The notes below the pieces were generated by a model. The model saw only the letters and a list, made by a program, of their open reading frames with translations, ran no database searches and was not told the DNA's origin. Below are positions 6,785 through 13,806 of a stretch of DNA of 16,143 nt, piece after piece (position 1 is the stretch's first letter; each line of letters opens with the position of its first letter). Location: positions 1 to 16,143 of the forward strand of contig CAYLSV010000081.1 in the NCBI GenBank assembly GCA_964386435.1, in the 5' to 3' direction. The position numbers and the translations under genes are program-made. The DNA is from CAYLSV01 sp964386435 (GTDB taxonomy: Bacteria > Planctomycetota > Phycisphaerae > Tepidisphaerales > Tepidisphaeraceae).

Positions 6785-7342
6785 GTGGAGTTTGTTCCGG
6801 AACCGATCTTGGATGCCCCGATCGTGGGCCGCAACCTTGCCGCGTCGACCTTGCGGGGGCAGCTCCGCCAGGCCGAGGCGACGTTGATGGTCTTTTTGCG
6901 GCACTACGGCTGCGTCTTCTGCCGGCAGATGGTCAGCGATTTGCGCGACCTTGAGCCAATGGACCGGCAGATCGTCCTGGTCCACCAGGGCGACGATGCC
7001 ACCGGCGGCAACTTCTTCGGCAAGCGCTGGCCCGAGGCCGTCGCCATCGACGACCCCGGCAAACGCTTGTACAACGCCTTCGGCCTCGAACGGGGCAGCA
7101 TCGCCCAGATGTTCGGCCCCCGCGTCTGGCTGTGCGGCATGAAGGCCACCGTCCAGGGCCACACCATCGGCAAGCCCGTGGGCGACCCGTGGACCATGCC
7201 CGGCGTGTTCCTGCTGACGCCAAACGGGCGGGTGGTGCGGCGGCACGATTTTGAGCATGCCGGCGATCACCCCGACTTCGACGCCCTGCTGAACACGCCG
7301 CTGCCCGAAAGCTCCGTTGCCACGGCGTCGGGCGTCAGGTAG
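6785..7342 (+). CDS. Peroxiredoxin-like (AhpC/TSA-type, thioredoxin-fold) redox protein
   Basis: 185-residue protein of the thioredoxin superfamily resembling the AhpC/TSA-like, PRXL2/SelL-related group. The redox motif is C43-V-F-C46 in FLRHYGCVFCRQM (37-49), after a beta-strand (TLMVFL) as expected for the fold. The later MPGVFLLTPNGRVVRRH segment matches the strand pair with the cis-Pro region seen in peroxiredoxins. It probably reduces peroxides or disulfides in the cytoplasm, as there is no signal peptide; the substrate is unknown. The start is GTG at 6785, supported by TATCAT 6 nt upstream. Its last 76 bp overlap the 3' end of the convergent nadD gene. Confidence 0.8.
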   Translation: MEFVPEPILDAPIVGRNLAASTLRGQLRQAEATLMVFLRHYGCVFCRQMVSDLRDLEPMDRQIVLVHQGDDATGGNFFGKRWPEAVAIDDPGKRLYNAFGLERGSIAQMFGPRVWLCGMKATVQGHTIGKPVGDPWTMPGVFLLTPNGRVVRRHDFEHAGDHPDFDALLNTPLPESSVATASGVR

Positions 7343-7872
7343 CGCACGCTCTGCCCCCGCCGCAGCCGGTCGCGGATCATCGTCGCGCTGATCTCCACCC
7401 GCGGCGTCTCGACGGCGTCAGCTTCCAACGCCCGCCACGCCGCCGGCAGCGCCTGCCAATCGATCGCGTGCCCCGGTCGCCGCATGGTCACGAACCGCAC
7501 CCGCTCCCGCAGCTCCTCGGCACGGTGCCACGTCGGCATCCCCGGCAACCAATCGGCCCCGATCAGCCAAGCCGGCCGACCGCCGAGGGCCTCGACCGTC
7601 CGCAGCGTATAATTTGGCGGCGGCAGCGTGTGCTCGATGTCATCGACGTGGAAGAAATCGTCTCCTTCCACCGCCAACCGGGCCAGCCGCAGCCGCAATT
7701 CGGCCGGCAATAAATTTTCGTCGTCCCCCCGGTGCGGCGGCGTGGCGGTGGGCAGCAGGACGACCCGGCGAAACCCCAACGCCTCCGCCGCCGCCCGCGC
7801 GCAGATCAGGTGGCCGTGGTGGATCGGGCTGAACGTGCCCCCGAAGTGCAGCGAATCAGGGTCGGCGGGCAT
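7267..7872 (-). CDS. nadD: Nicotinate-nucleotide adenylyltransferase
   Basis: 201-residue enzyme joining nicotinate mononucleotide and ATP to give deamido-NAD+ in cytoplasmic NAD synthesis. The nucleotidyltransferase signature GGTFSPIHHGH is at 11-21 (catalytic HxGH), LIGAD at 103-107 and ISATMIRDRLRRG at 161-173, all in family order and at near-normal length. YTLRTVEAL at 88-96 is the usual helix after the substrate loop. The ATG at 7872 is preceded by TATTTT at 7 nt. The C-terminal residues after YLTPDAV extend slightly beyond a typical NadD end and lie over the 3' end of the convergent peroxiredoxin-like gene. There are no other NAD genes nearby. Confidence 0.92.
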   Translation of the reverse strand: MPADPDSLHFGGTFSPIHHGHLICARAAAEALGFRRVVLLPTATPPHRGDDENLLPAELRLRLARLAVEGDDFFHVDDIEHTLPPPNYTLRTVEALGGRPAWLIGADWLPGMPTWHRAEELRERVRFVTMRRPGHAIDWQALPAAWRALEADAVETPRVEISATMIRDRLRRGQSVRYLTPDAVATELSGSGVFSRASKSG

Positions 7873-7879
7873 GGCGGTG

Positions 7880-7885
7880 AAAATA
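7880..7885 (-). promoter_or_regulatory. -10-like TATTTT before nadD
   Basis: On the minus strand TATTTT is followed by 7 nt (CACCGCC) and the ATG at 7872. It lies in the 58-bp divergent gap shared with the ABC ATPase gene. Confidence 0.5.
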
Positions 7886-7915
7886 GTCGCGGCCGTGCCG
7901 GCTTGACCGGTTTGC

Positions 7916-7921
7916 TACCTT
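7916..7921 (+). promoter_or_regulatory. -10-like TACCTT before the ABC ATPase gene
   Basis: TACCTT is followed by 9 nt and the ATG at 7931. A TTGACC at 7903-7908 is only 7 bp upstream, too close to serve as its -35 element. Confidence 0.35.
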
Positions 7922-7930
7922 GGGTTCGAT

Positions 7931-8629
7931 ATGTCGCTCATCCGCCTCGAGAACGTGACGAAGGGTTACGCCGCCCCGGCCGACGTGCTGGACGTGCCGA
8001 GTTACGAACTCGCCGCCGGCGAGCAGGCGGCCCTGCTGGGCGTTAGCGGCCGGGGGAAGACGACGCTGTTGCACGTCATCGCCGGCATCACGCCCGCCGA
8101 CGCCGGCGTCGTGGAGGTCGCCGGCACCGACGTCGCGACGCTCAGCGAAGCCGCCCGCGACCGCCACCGGGCCGAGCACGTGGGCGTGGTGTTCCAGACG
8201 CACCACTTGCTGCCGGCGTTCACCGCCCGCGAGAACGTGCTGCTGGGCCTGAGCTTCGCCGGCCGCAAGCCCGAGCCCGATTGGGTTGACCACCTCCTCG
8301 ACCGCGTGGGTTTGAGCGACCGCCGCGGGCACAAGCCCGAGGAGCTGTCGGTGGGCCAGCGGCAGCGCGTCGCCGTCGCCCGCGCCTTGGCCAACCGGCC
8401 GAAAATCGTCCTCGCCGACGAACCGACCGGCGCCCTCGACCCGCCCACGGCCCGCCAGGTGCTGAAACTCATCCGCGACCTTTGCACCGAAACCGACGCC
8501 GGGTTGCTGATCGTCACCCACGACCACGCCCTCGCCGCCGAGCTGCCGCGGGTGGAGGATCTGGCCACCCTCAACCGCGCCGCCACACCCGACGACGCAG
8601 ACGTAGAGCCGCGTGTTGACGTTCGTTGA
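7931..8629 (+). CDS. ABC transporter ATP-binding protein (LolD/MacB-like)
   Basis: 232-residue ATPase that would energise the FtsX-like permease encoded 23 bp downstream. Walker A is GVSGRGKT at 37-44 (Arg replaces the common Ser at position 41), the Q-loop Gln is Q89, the signature LSVGQ is at 139-143, Walker B IVLADE at 159-164 with catalytic E164, the D-loop GALD at 167-170 and the switch His is H197 in VTHD. The spacing and the ENVLLGL segment place it in the LolD/MacB/FtsE group, which usually pairs with FtsX-like permeases and acts as a mechanotransmission pump at the inner membrane. The last 30 or so residues (NRAATPDD onward) are not part of the conserved core. The substrate cannot be told from this subunit. 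Confidence 0.92.
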   Translation: MSLIRLENVTKGYAAPADVLDVPSYELAAGEQAALLGVSGRGKTTLLHVIAGITPADAGVVEVAGTDVATLSEAARDRHRAEHVGVVFQTHHLLPAFTARENVLLGLSFAGRKPEPDWVDHLLDRVGLSDRRGHKPEELSVGQRQRVAVARALANRPKIVLADEPTGALDPPTARQVLKLIRDLCTETDAGLLIVTHDHALAAELPRVEDLATLNRAATPDDADVEPRVDVR

Positions 8630-8640
8630 TTTGTGGCGAC

Positions 8641-8646
8641 TATCCT
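8641..8646 (+). promoter_or_regulatory. -10-like TATCCT before the FtsX-like permease gene
   Basis: TATCCT is followed by 6 nt (GTCGGC) and the ATG at 8653. A TTGACG at 8616-8621 lies 19 bp upstream inside the end of the ATPase gene and may be a -35 element. This suggests that the permease can be transcribed separately from the ATPase. Confidence 0.45.
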
Positions 8647-8652
8647 GTCGGC

Positions 8653-10074
8653 ATGAACCTCGTCACCCTCGTCCTCAAGCAGATGCGGCAGCGGTGGCTC
8701 TCGACCGTGCTGACCGCCGTGGCCGTGGCGCTGGGGGCGGCGCTGGCGCTGGGCGTGCTGGTGGTGCAGCGGGAGGGCGAGAGCTTGGTCGGGCAGCAGG
8801 CGTTCGGGTACGACCTCGTCGTCGGGCCGCGGACCGGGTCGCTGGGGCTGGTGCTGCACAACAGCTACGGCATCGGGCCGCCCACCGGGACGATCTCGTG
8901 GGACGTTTACGAGGAGGCCACGAGCGGCGAGTGGCAGGCACTGACGCGGGCCGCGTTGCCGATGGCCAGCGGCGACACATACGCCGGGCTGCCGGTGGTC
9001 TCGACGACGCCGGGGTTGTTCGGGTTGAGCGACGCCGGCGAGGAGTTGCCGGAGGACAAGCAGTTCCACTTCACCGCCGACGGCCCGGTGACGCTGGCCG
9101 AGGGCCGGCCGTTCCACGCCAAGAAGTTCGAGGCCGTGGTCGGCAGCCGGGCCGTCGGGCCGTCGGGGCTCAAGGTCGGCGACAAGTTCAGCCTGATCCA
9201 CGGCAGCGAGGACGACCCGCACGCCCACGCCCACGGCGAGGAGTGGACCGTCGTCGGCATCATGGCCCCGACCCAGACGGCCCTCGACGGGCAAATCGTC
9301 ATCTCGCTCACGAGCAGCTTCGCCCTGGGCGAGCACGCCGCGGGCATGATCGAGCAGACCGCCGCCCGCGCCGGGCTTGACCACGACGATGACCACGCCG
9401 GTCACGACCATGATGGTCACGATCATGCCGCGCACGACAACCCGGCCCACGGCGAGCCGGGGCACGTCTGCAGCGGCGAGAGCGAGTTTTACCACATGCA
9501 CGGCGACATGATCCACCTCGACGTGCCGGAGGAGGCCTGGCGGGTCGGGGCGGTGCTCGTCGACGCGGCCGACGGGGCGGCGGCGGCGCAGCTGCAGTGG
9601 CGGGTGAACAACTCCGAGCGGGCCGCCGCCGCGGTGCCGGGGCGGGAGATGCGGCAACTGTTCGACGGCGTCTTGGCCGGGCCGGGGTGGGTGCTGTTCG
9701 GCGTCGCGGTGCTGGTGGTCGCGGTGGCGGCGGTGGGCGTGCTGGTGGGCATCTACAACAGCGTGATCGCCCGCCGCGGCGAGATCGCCGTGCTGCGGGC
9801 TTTGGGCGCCACGCGGTCCAAGATCATGACGCTGCTCACACTCGAGGCCGCCCTGATCGGCGTCGCCGGCGTGGTCCTCGGCTGGCTCGGCGGCAAGGCC
9901 CTCGCCTGGCTCATGAGCACCCTCGCCCAACAACGCCTGGGCCGCGGCTTCGACTGGTGGGCCGTCTCGTGGACCGAGTTCGCCTTCGCCGCCGGCGTCA
10001 TCGCCCTCGCCGCCCTCGCCGGCCTGCTGCCCGCCCTCTCCGCCTACCGCGTCAGCGTCGGCCGACACTTGTAA
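8653..10074 (+). CDS. FtsX-like ABC transporter permease with His/Asp-rich loop
   Basis: 473-residue inner-membrane permease. There is one N-terminal membrane segment (about 15-38), a long extracytoplasmic domain (about 39-344) and three C-terminal segments (about 345-368, 393-420, 441-465) with the FtsX hallmark RRGEIAVLRALGATRSKI at 375-391. This is the LolC/MacB/FtsX topology. The extracytoplasmic domain carries a His/Asp-rich stretch at 244-288 with twelve His, including HDDDH, HDHDGHDH and FYHMHGDMIH, plus HAHAH at 190-194. Such runs commonly bind Zn, Ni or Co. Together with the preceding ATPase it could be an export or envelope-maintenance pump that senses or moves a metal; FtsX/LolD-type zinc systems (Zrg in Vibrio, from memory) are a possible parallel. 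The ATG at 8653 is chosen over a TTG at 8626, which would overlap the ATPase stop. Confidence 0.88.
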   Translation: MNLVTLVLKQMRQRWLSTVLTAVAVALGAALALGVLVVQREGESLVGQQAFGYDLVVGPRTGSLGLVLHNSYGIGPPTGTISWDVYEEATSGEWQALTRAALPMASGDTYAGLPVVSTTPGLFGLSDAGEELPEDKQFHFTADGPVTLAEGRPFHAKKFEAVVGSRAVGPSGLKVGDKFSLIHGSEDDPHAHAHGEEWTVVGIMAPTQTALDGQIVISLTSSFALGEHAAGMIEQTAARAGLDHDDDHAGHDHDGHDHAAHDNPAHGEPGHVCSGESEFYHMHGDMIHLDVPEEAWRVGAVLVDAADGAAAAQLQWRVNNSERAAAAVPGREMRQLFDGVLAGPGWVLFGVAVLVVAVAAVGVLVGIYNSVIARRGEIAVLRALGATRSKIMTLLTLEAALIGVAGVVLGWLGGKALAWLMSTLAQQRLGRGFDWWAVSWTEFAFAAGVIALAALAGLLPALSAYRVSVGRHL

Positions 10075-10084
10075 GGTTCAAGGG

Positions 10085-10950
10085 TCGCCCCGCCGCCACC
10101 ACGGCCGCGGAGTTTCTTGTGCTTTCACCTCAATCGGCCGTTGCTTCTGCGTGAGTCGCTTAAACCGCCTCCACCTCGTGGAGGTGAGGCTTCACGAGCG
10201 GGAGCGAGTTCGGGCTCTTAGATGTCCACGCCGGACCTCCGCCGCGTGGCGGCGGGGCTGATCCCGCCGTTCGAGCAATTCGGAGATCTGGCGCAGCCCC
10301 GGCTCTACGCGGCGGTGGGGGTTTCTTGTGCTCTCGCTTCATTTGACCGTCGCCTTTGCGTGCGTCGCTGAAACCGCCTCCACCTCGTGGAGGTGGGGCT
10401 TCACGAGCGGGAGCGGGTTTGGGCTCTTCGATGTCCACGCCGGACCTCCGCCGCGTAGCGGCGGGGGTTAATCCTGCAATAGAACGCGGTTGGACTGCGT
10501 GCGTAGCCCCGCCGCTACGCGGCGGTGGGGGTTTCTTGTGCTCTCGCTTGATTCGACCGTCGCCTTTGTGCGCGTCGCTGAGGCCGCCTCCACCTCGTGG
10601 AGGTGGGGCTTCACCGACCGGGGGGCTCTGGTTGTTCCGATACGCCATGCCGGACCTCCGCCGCGTGGCGAGGGTTGATCCTGCGGTGGAAAGCGGTCGG
10701 ACCGCGTGTGTAGCCCCGCCGTCACCACGGCGGTGGGGGTTCCTCGTGCGCCCGCTTCGCGCGACCGTCGCCTTTGCGTGCGTCGCTGAGGCCGCCTCCA
10801 GCTCGTGGAGGTGGGGCTTCGCGAGCGGGAGCGGGTTTGGGGTTCTCGACGTCCATGCCGGACCTCCGCCGCGTGGCGGCGGGGCTGCGCCCGATCTCCC
10901 ATTTGCTCGGATCGCGGGCGTAGCCCCGCCGCTACGCGGCGGAGGTCCGG
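10085..10950. repeat. Tandem array of about 209-bp REP/BIME-like units
   Basis: The 889-bp gap between the permease and leuS is filled by four units of 207-210 bp. Each has three GC-rich hairpins: a head (AGCCCC then GCCGC/GCGGC arms, GGTGGGG) at 10085, 10294, 10504 and 10711; an inverted form (CCTCCAC/GTGGAGG then GGGGCTT) at 10165, 10374, 10584 and 10792; and a second inverted form (GGACCTCCGCC/GGCGGCGGGGCT) at 10233, 10442, 10652 and 10860. A closing head lies at 10921. The linkers are also conserved (GTTTCTTGTGCTCTCGCTT; CGTCGCCTTTGCGTGCGTCG). The first head is the most degenerate. The frame is not kept between units, so it is not coding. No RAYT-type transposase is in the window. Confidence 0.9.
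10858..10950. terminator. 36-bp near-perfect hairpin at the array end, downstream of leuS
   Basis: Arms at 10858-10893 and 10915-10950 are complementary at 34 of 36 positions, and the two exceptions could form G-U pairs in RNA. The arms are the last inverted repeat (GGACCTCC...GGGGCT) and its mirror image. The hairpin begins 13 bp past the leuS stop in leuS's direction, without a U-tract. It could end leuS transcription and/or be a closing REP/inverted-REP pair of the array. Confidence 0.6.
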
Positions 10951-10963
10951 GGTGGGGCGTTTG

Positions 10964-13756
10964 CTACCCGGCGGCCTTCGCGTCTTTTTTGGCTTTGGCG
11001 GCTTGGGCGGTGGTGAAGGTGACGATGCGGTTGGGGACCAGCCGCTCGTTGGTGACCGTCAGCTTGTCGAGGAACCCGGCGACCTCGGCGCGGGCGGCGG
11101 CGAGGACGTCGGCCTCTGGGGCGTCGCGGGCGACAATGATCTTGCCGCGGATGCGCTTGTCGATCTGGACAGGGATCGTGACGGTGTCCTCGACGAGCTT
11201 CGATTCGTCGAACTCGGGCCAGCCGCTGTCGAAGACGGTGGCCTCTTCCCCGAGCTTTCGCCGCCAAAACTCCTCGGCCATGTGCGGGGCGAGGGGGGCG
11301 AGGAGCTGGACGAACTGCTTGGCAGTCTGGCGGGTGACGGGCTGCGGTTCGATGGCGTTGAGCAGCTCCATCATCTTGCTGACGGCCGTGTTGAACTTGA
11401 AGTCGGCGAGGTCGCCGCTCAGGCCGTTGATCGCCTTGTGCAGGGCACGCTCGATTTTCGGGTCGTCCTTGGCGGCCGAGGTGTTGGCCTCGTCGCCGAA
11501 GTAGCGCCAGGCCCGCTTGAGGAACCGGCTGGCACCCTTGATGTTCGCCAGCTTCAGCTCCACCGACTGCTCGTACGGCCCCAGGCCCATCAGGAGCATG
11601 CGGAACGTGTCCACGCCCCACTCGCTCATCACCGGGTCGGGGCTCACGGCGTTGCCGCGGCTCTTGCTCATCTTGAAGCTGCGGGCGTCGAGCACCACCT
11701 CCGGCCGCTCCCGCAGCACGGGCAGCTTGCTCGTGTCGTCGACCTCCGCCTTGTCGACCCGCCGGCCGAAGACGACGCCGTTGCCGTCACGCTTGAGGCC
11801 GACCATGGCCACGTCGTCGGGGAGTTTGCCGTACTTTTCGAGCTGCTCGTCCTCGAGGTTGCGCGGGTCGGCGATGTCGGTGACGTGCTCGACGCTGATG
11901 AGGGCGGTCGGGTCGCCCGGCTCGTGGAAGGCGTGGAACTCCTTCTCGCCCTGCACCAAGCCCTGGTGCCGCACGCGGTGGTACGGCTCCTCGACCGAGA
12001 CGTACCCGGCGTCGTGCAGCACCATCGTCACGAACCGGGCGTAGATCAAATGCTTCGTCGCGTGCTCGGCCCCGCCGACGTAGGTGGCGACGGGCATCCA
12101 CTTCTTCTCGATCGCCGGCGGCACGAACTGGGTGGCGTCGCCTTCGGCCAGGTAGCGGAACGAGTAGAAGCTGCTGTCGACGAACGTGTCCATCGTGTCG
12201 GTCTCCGGTCGCCAGCCTTGGCCGAAGATTCTCTCGGTCCGCTCGATCAGCTCCTTCGACTTCGCCAGCGGGGCCTCGCCGGTGGGCTTGAAGTCCTGCA
12301 CGTCGGTCGGCAGCTCCCACGGCAAATGCTCCTCGGGCACCGGGTGCGGCTGGCCGTCGGGGTCGTAGACGATCGGGATCGGCGTGCCCCAGTAGCGTTG
12401 GCGGCTGATGCCCCAATCGCGCAGCCGGTACTGCTCGCTCTGGCGGCCGTAGCCCTTGGCCTCGATGTACTGGATCACATCGCCCCGCACCTCGTCCCAC
12501 CGCCGACCGCGCAGCTCGATTGGTTCCTGAATGATGCCGTCGGGGTTGCGGTAGTTGCCGCTCTTGTCCTTGTCGGCCCCGTAAAACTCCTCCAAATGCG
12601 CCACCCGCTCGGCCCGTTCGGGATTTCTTGGCGGCAGCATGGCGGTTTTCAGGGGGATGCCGTACTTTTTGGCGAAGCGAAAGTCGCGCTCGTCGTGGGC
12701 CGAGCAGTTGACCCAGCCGGTGCCGTAGTCGCCCTTGGCGTAGCTGGCGACCCAGATCGGGAAGTCGCCGGTGCCGAACGGGTCGTCGACGTACCGGCCG
12801 GTGAAAATGCCCTCGATGGCCTTGTCGTGGACGTGCGGGTCCTTGGCCTTGCGGTCGAGCACGTCGCGGCAGAACGCCATCACGGGTTCCTCGTGTTCGG
12901 TGCCCTTCACCAGCTCGAACACCTCCGGCCGGTCGGGGGCGATCACCGTGTACGTCTGAGCGAGGTACGTTTGCGGGATCGAGTCGTAGACCTCAAAGGC
13001 CATGCCGAGGTCCTTGACCTTCTGCCGGAAGTTGACGCCCACGCTGTGGCCGATCCAGGCCCGCTGCTTCTTCTTGCTGTCCTCGGGCCAGTCGATGGAA
13101 TCGAGGTTGTCGATCAGCCGCTTGGCGTAGTCGGTAATCTTCAGCGACCACTGCATCCGCTCCTCGAGCACGACCTGCGACTCGCACCGCTCGCACCGCC
13201 CGCCGTTGACCTGCTCGTTCGCCAACACCGTCTGGCAGCTCGGGCAGTAGTTGAGCAGCGACGCACGGCGGTACGCCAGCCCGCGGCGGTGCATGACGAG
13301 GAAGATCCACTGCGACCAGTGGTAGAACGCCGGGTCGCTGGTGGTCAGGGCCTTGTCCCAGTCGTACATGCAGCCCAGCCGGCCGAGCTGGTCGACCATG
13401 GTCTTGATGTTCTCGCGGATTTGTTCGCTGGGGTGGACGCCGGTCTTGATCGCGTGGTTCTCCGCCGGCAAGCCGAAGGCGTCGAAGCCCATGGGCGAGA
13501 AGACGTCGTAGCCGGTCATCCGCTTGAACCGGGCGTAGGTGTCGGCCGGGGCGTAGTTGTAGACGTGCCCGACGTGCAGCTTGTCGCCGCTGGGGTACGG
13601 GAACATCGCGTGGGTGTAGTAAGGCCTCTTGGCCGCGGCGAGGTCGACGCGGTGGGCGTGTTCTGCGCGCCAAGCTTGTTGCCACCGCTGCTCGATCTCG
13701 CCGAAGGGGATGGCCTGTTCGCTGGTCTCGTGATTCTCGCCGTCGCCGCTGCTCAT
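10964..13756 (-). CDS. leuS: Leucine--tRNA ligase
   Basis: 930-residue class I synthetase that charges tRNA-Leu in the cytoplasm. The ATP-binding HIGH motif is HVGH at 61-64 in FPYPSGDKLHVGH, and KMSKS is at 695-699. A zinc module has C171-x2-C174 and C188-x2-C191. The CP1 editing region starts near WIGHSVGVNF, but the Thr-rich editing peptide normally reading TTRPDT is DSIPQT here (258-263); the editing-site AHDERD is kept at 353-358. DTMDTFVDSSFY and YVGGAEHATKHLIYARF are conserved LeuRS blocks. The longer frame to 13858 would overlap the divergent nuclease gene and adds 34 unrelated residues, so the ATG at 13756 is chosen, with TACTGT 9 nt upstream. The KMSKS region is preceded by a roughly 90-residue segment that is hard to align by eye and may be the leucine-specific domain plus an insert. 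Confidence 0.96.
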   Translation of the reverse strand: MSSGDGENHETSEQAIPFGEIEQRWQQAWRAEHAHRVDLAAAKRPYYTHAMFPYPSGDKLHVGHVYNYAPADTYARFKRMTGYDVFSPMGFDAFGLPAENHAIKTGVHPSEQIRENIKTMVDQLGRLGCMYDWDKALTTSDPAFYHWSQWIFLVMHRRGLAYRRASLLNYCPSCQTVLANEQVNGGRCERCESQVVLEERMQWSLKITDYAKRLIDNLDSIDWPEDSKKKQRAWIGHSVGVNFRQKVKDLGMAFEVYDSIPQTYLAQTYTVIAPDRPEVFELVKGTEHEEPVMAFCRDVLDRKAKDPHVHDKAIEGIFTGRYVDDPFGTGDFPIWVASYAKGDYGTGWVNCSAHDERDFRFAKKYGIPLKTAMLPPRNPERAERVAHLEEFYGADKDKSGNYRNPDGIIQEPIELRGRRWDEVRGDVIQYIEAKGYGRQSEQYRLRDWGISRQRYWGTPIPIVYDPDGQPHPVPEEHLPWELPTDVQDFKPTGEAPLAKSKELIERTERIFGQGWRPETDTMDTFVDSSFYSFRYLAEGDATQFVPPAIEKKWMPVATYVGGAEHATKHLIYARFVTMVLHDAGYVSVEEPYHRVRHQGLVQGEKEFHAFHEPGDPTALISVEHVTDIADPRNLEDEQLEKYGKLPDDVAMVGLKRDGNGVVFGRRVDKAEVDDTSKLPVLRERPEVVLDARSFKMSKSRGNAVSPDPVMSEWGVDTFRMLLMGLGPYEQSVELKLANIKGASRFLKRAWRYFGDEANTSAAKDDPKIERALHKAINGLSGDLADFKFNTAVSKMMELLNAIEPQPVTRQTAKQFVQLLAPLAPHMAEEFWRRKLGEEATVFDSGWPEFDESKLVEDTVTIPVQIDKRIRGKIIVARDAPEADVLAAARAEVAGFLDKLTVTNERLVPNRIVTFTTAQAAKAKKDAKAAG

Positions 13757-13765
13757 GTCGCCGCC

Positions 13766-13771
13766 ACAGTA
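13766..13771 (-). promoter_or_regulatory. -10-like TACTGT before leuS
   Basis: On the minus strand TACTGT is followed by 9 nt (GGCGGCGAC) and the ATG at 13756. The overlapping CATACT, 11 nt from the ATG, is an alternative register. Confidence 0.35.
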
Positions 13772-13794
13772 TGCCGTCGGGTCACGCCGCCGTG

Positions 13795-13800
13795 TAGCAT
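13795..13800 (+). promoter_or_regulatory. -10-like TAGCAT before the thermonuclease-like gene
   Basis: TAGCAT is followed by 6 nt (GGGCCG) and the GTG at 13807. It is divergent from the leuS box, with 23 bp between the two hexamers. Confidence 0.5.
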
Positions 13801-13806
13801 GGGCCG

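Noticed and set aside
8002..10068. 688-codon minus-strand open frame opposite the ABC genes
   Set aside because: It is antisense to two clear transporter genes, its composition is compositional noise (Gly/His/Asp-rich), and it has no domain I recognise.
10160..10902. Apparent coding frames rich in PPPRGGG inside the repeat array
   Set aside because: They are translations of the GC-rich hairpins. Unit lengths of 207-210 bp do not keep the frame, and composition is repeat-driven.
10085..10950. CRISPR array
   Set aside because: The units are about 209 bp and conserved through most of their length, with no short unique spacers and no cas genes nearby.
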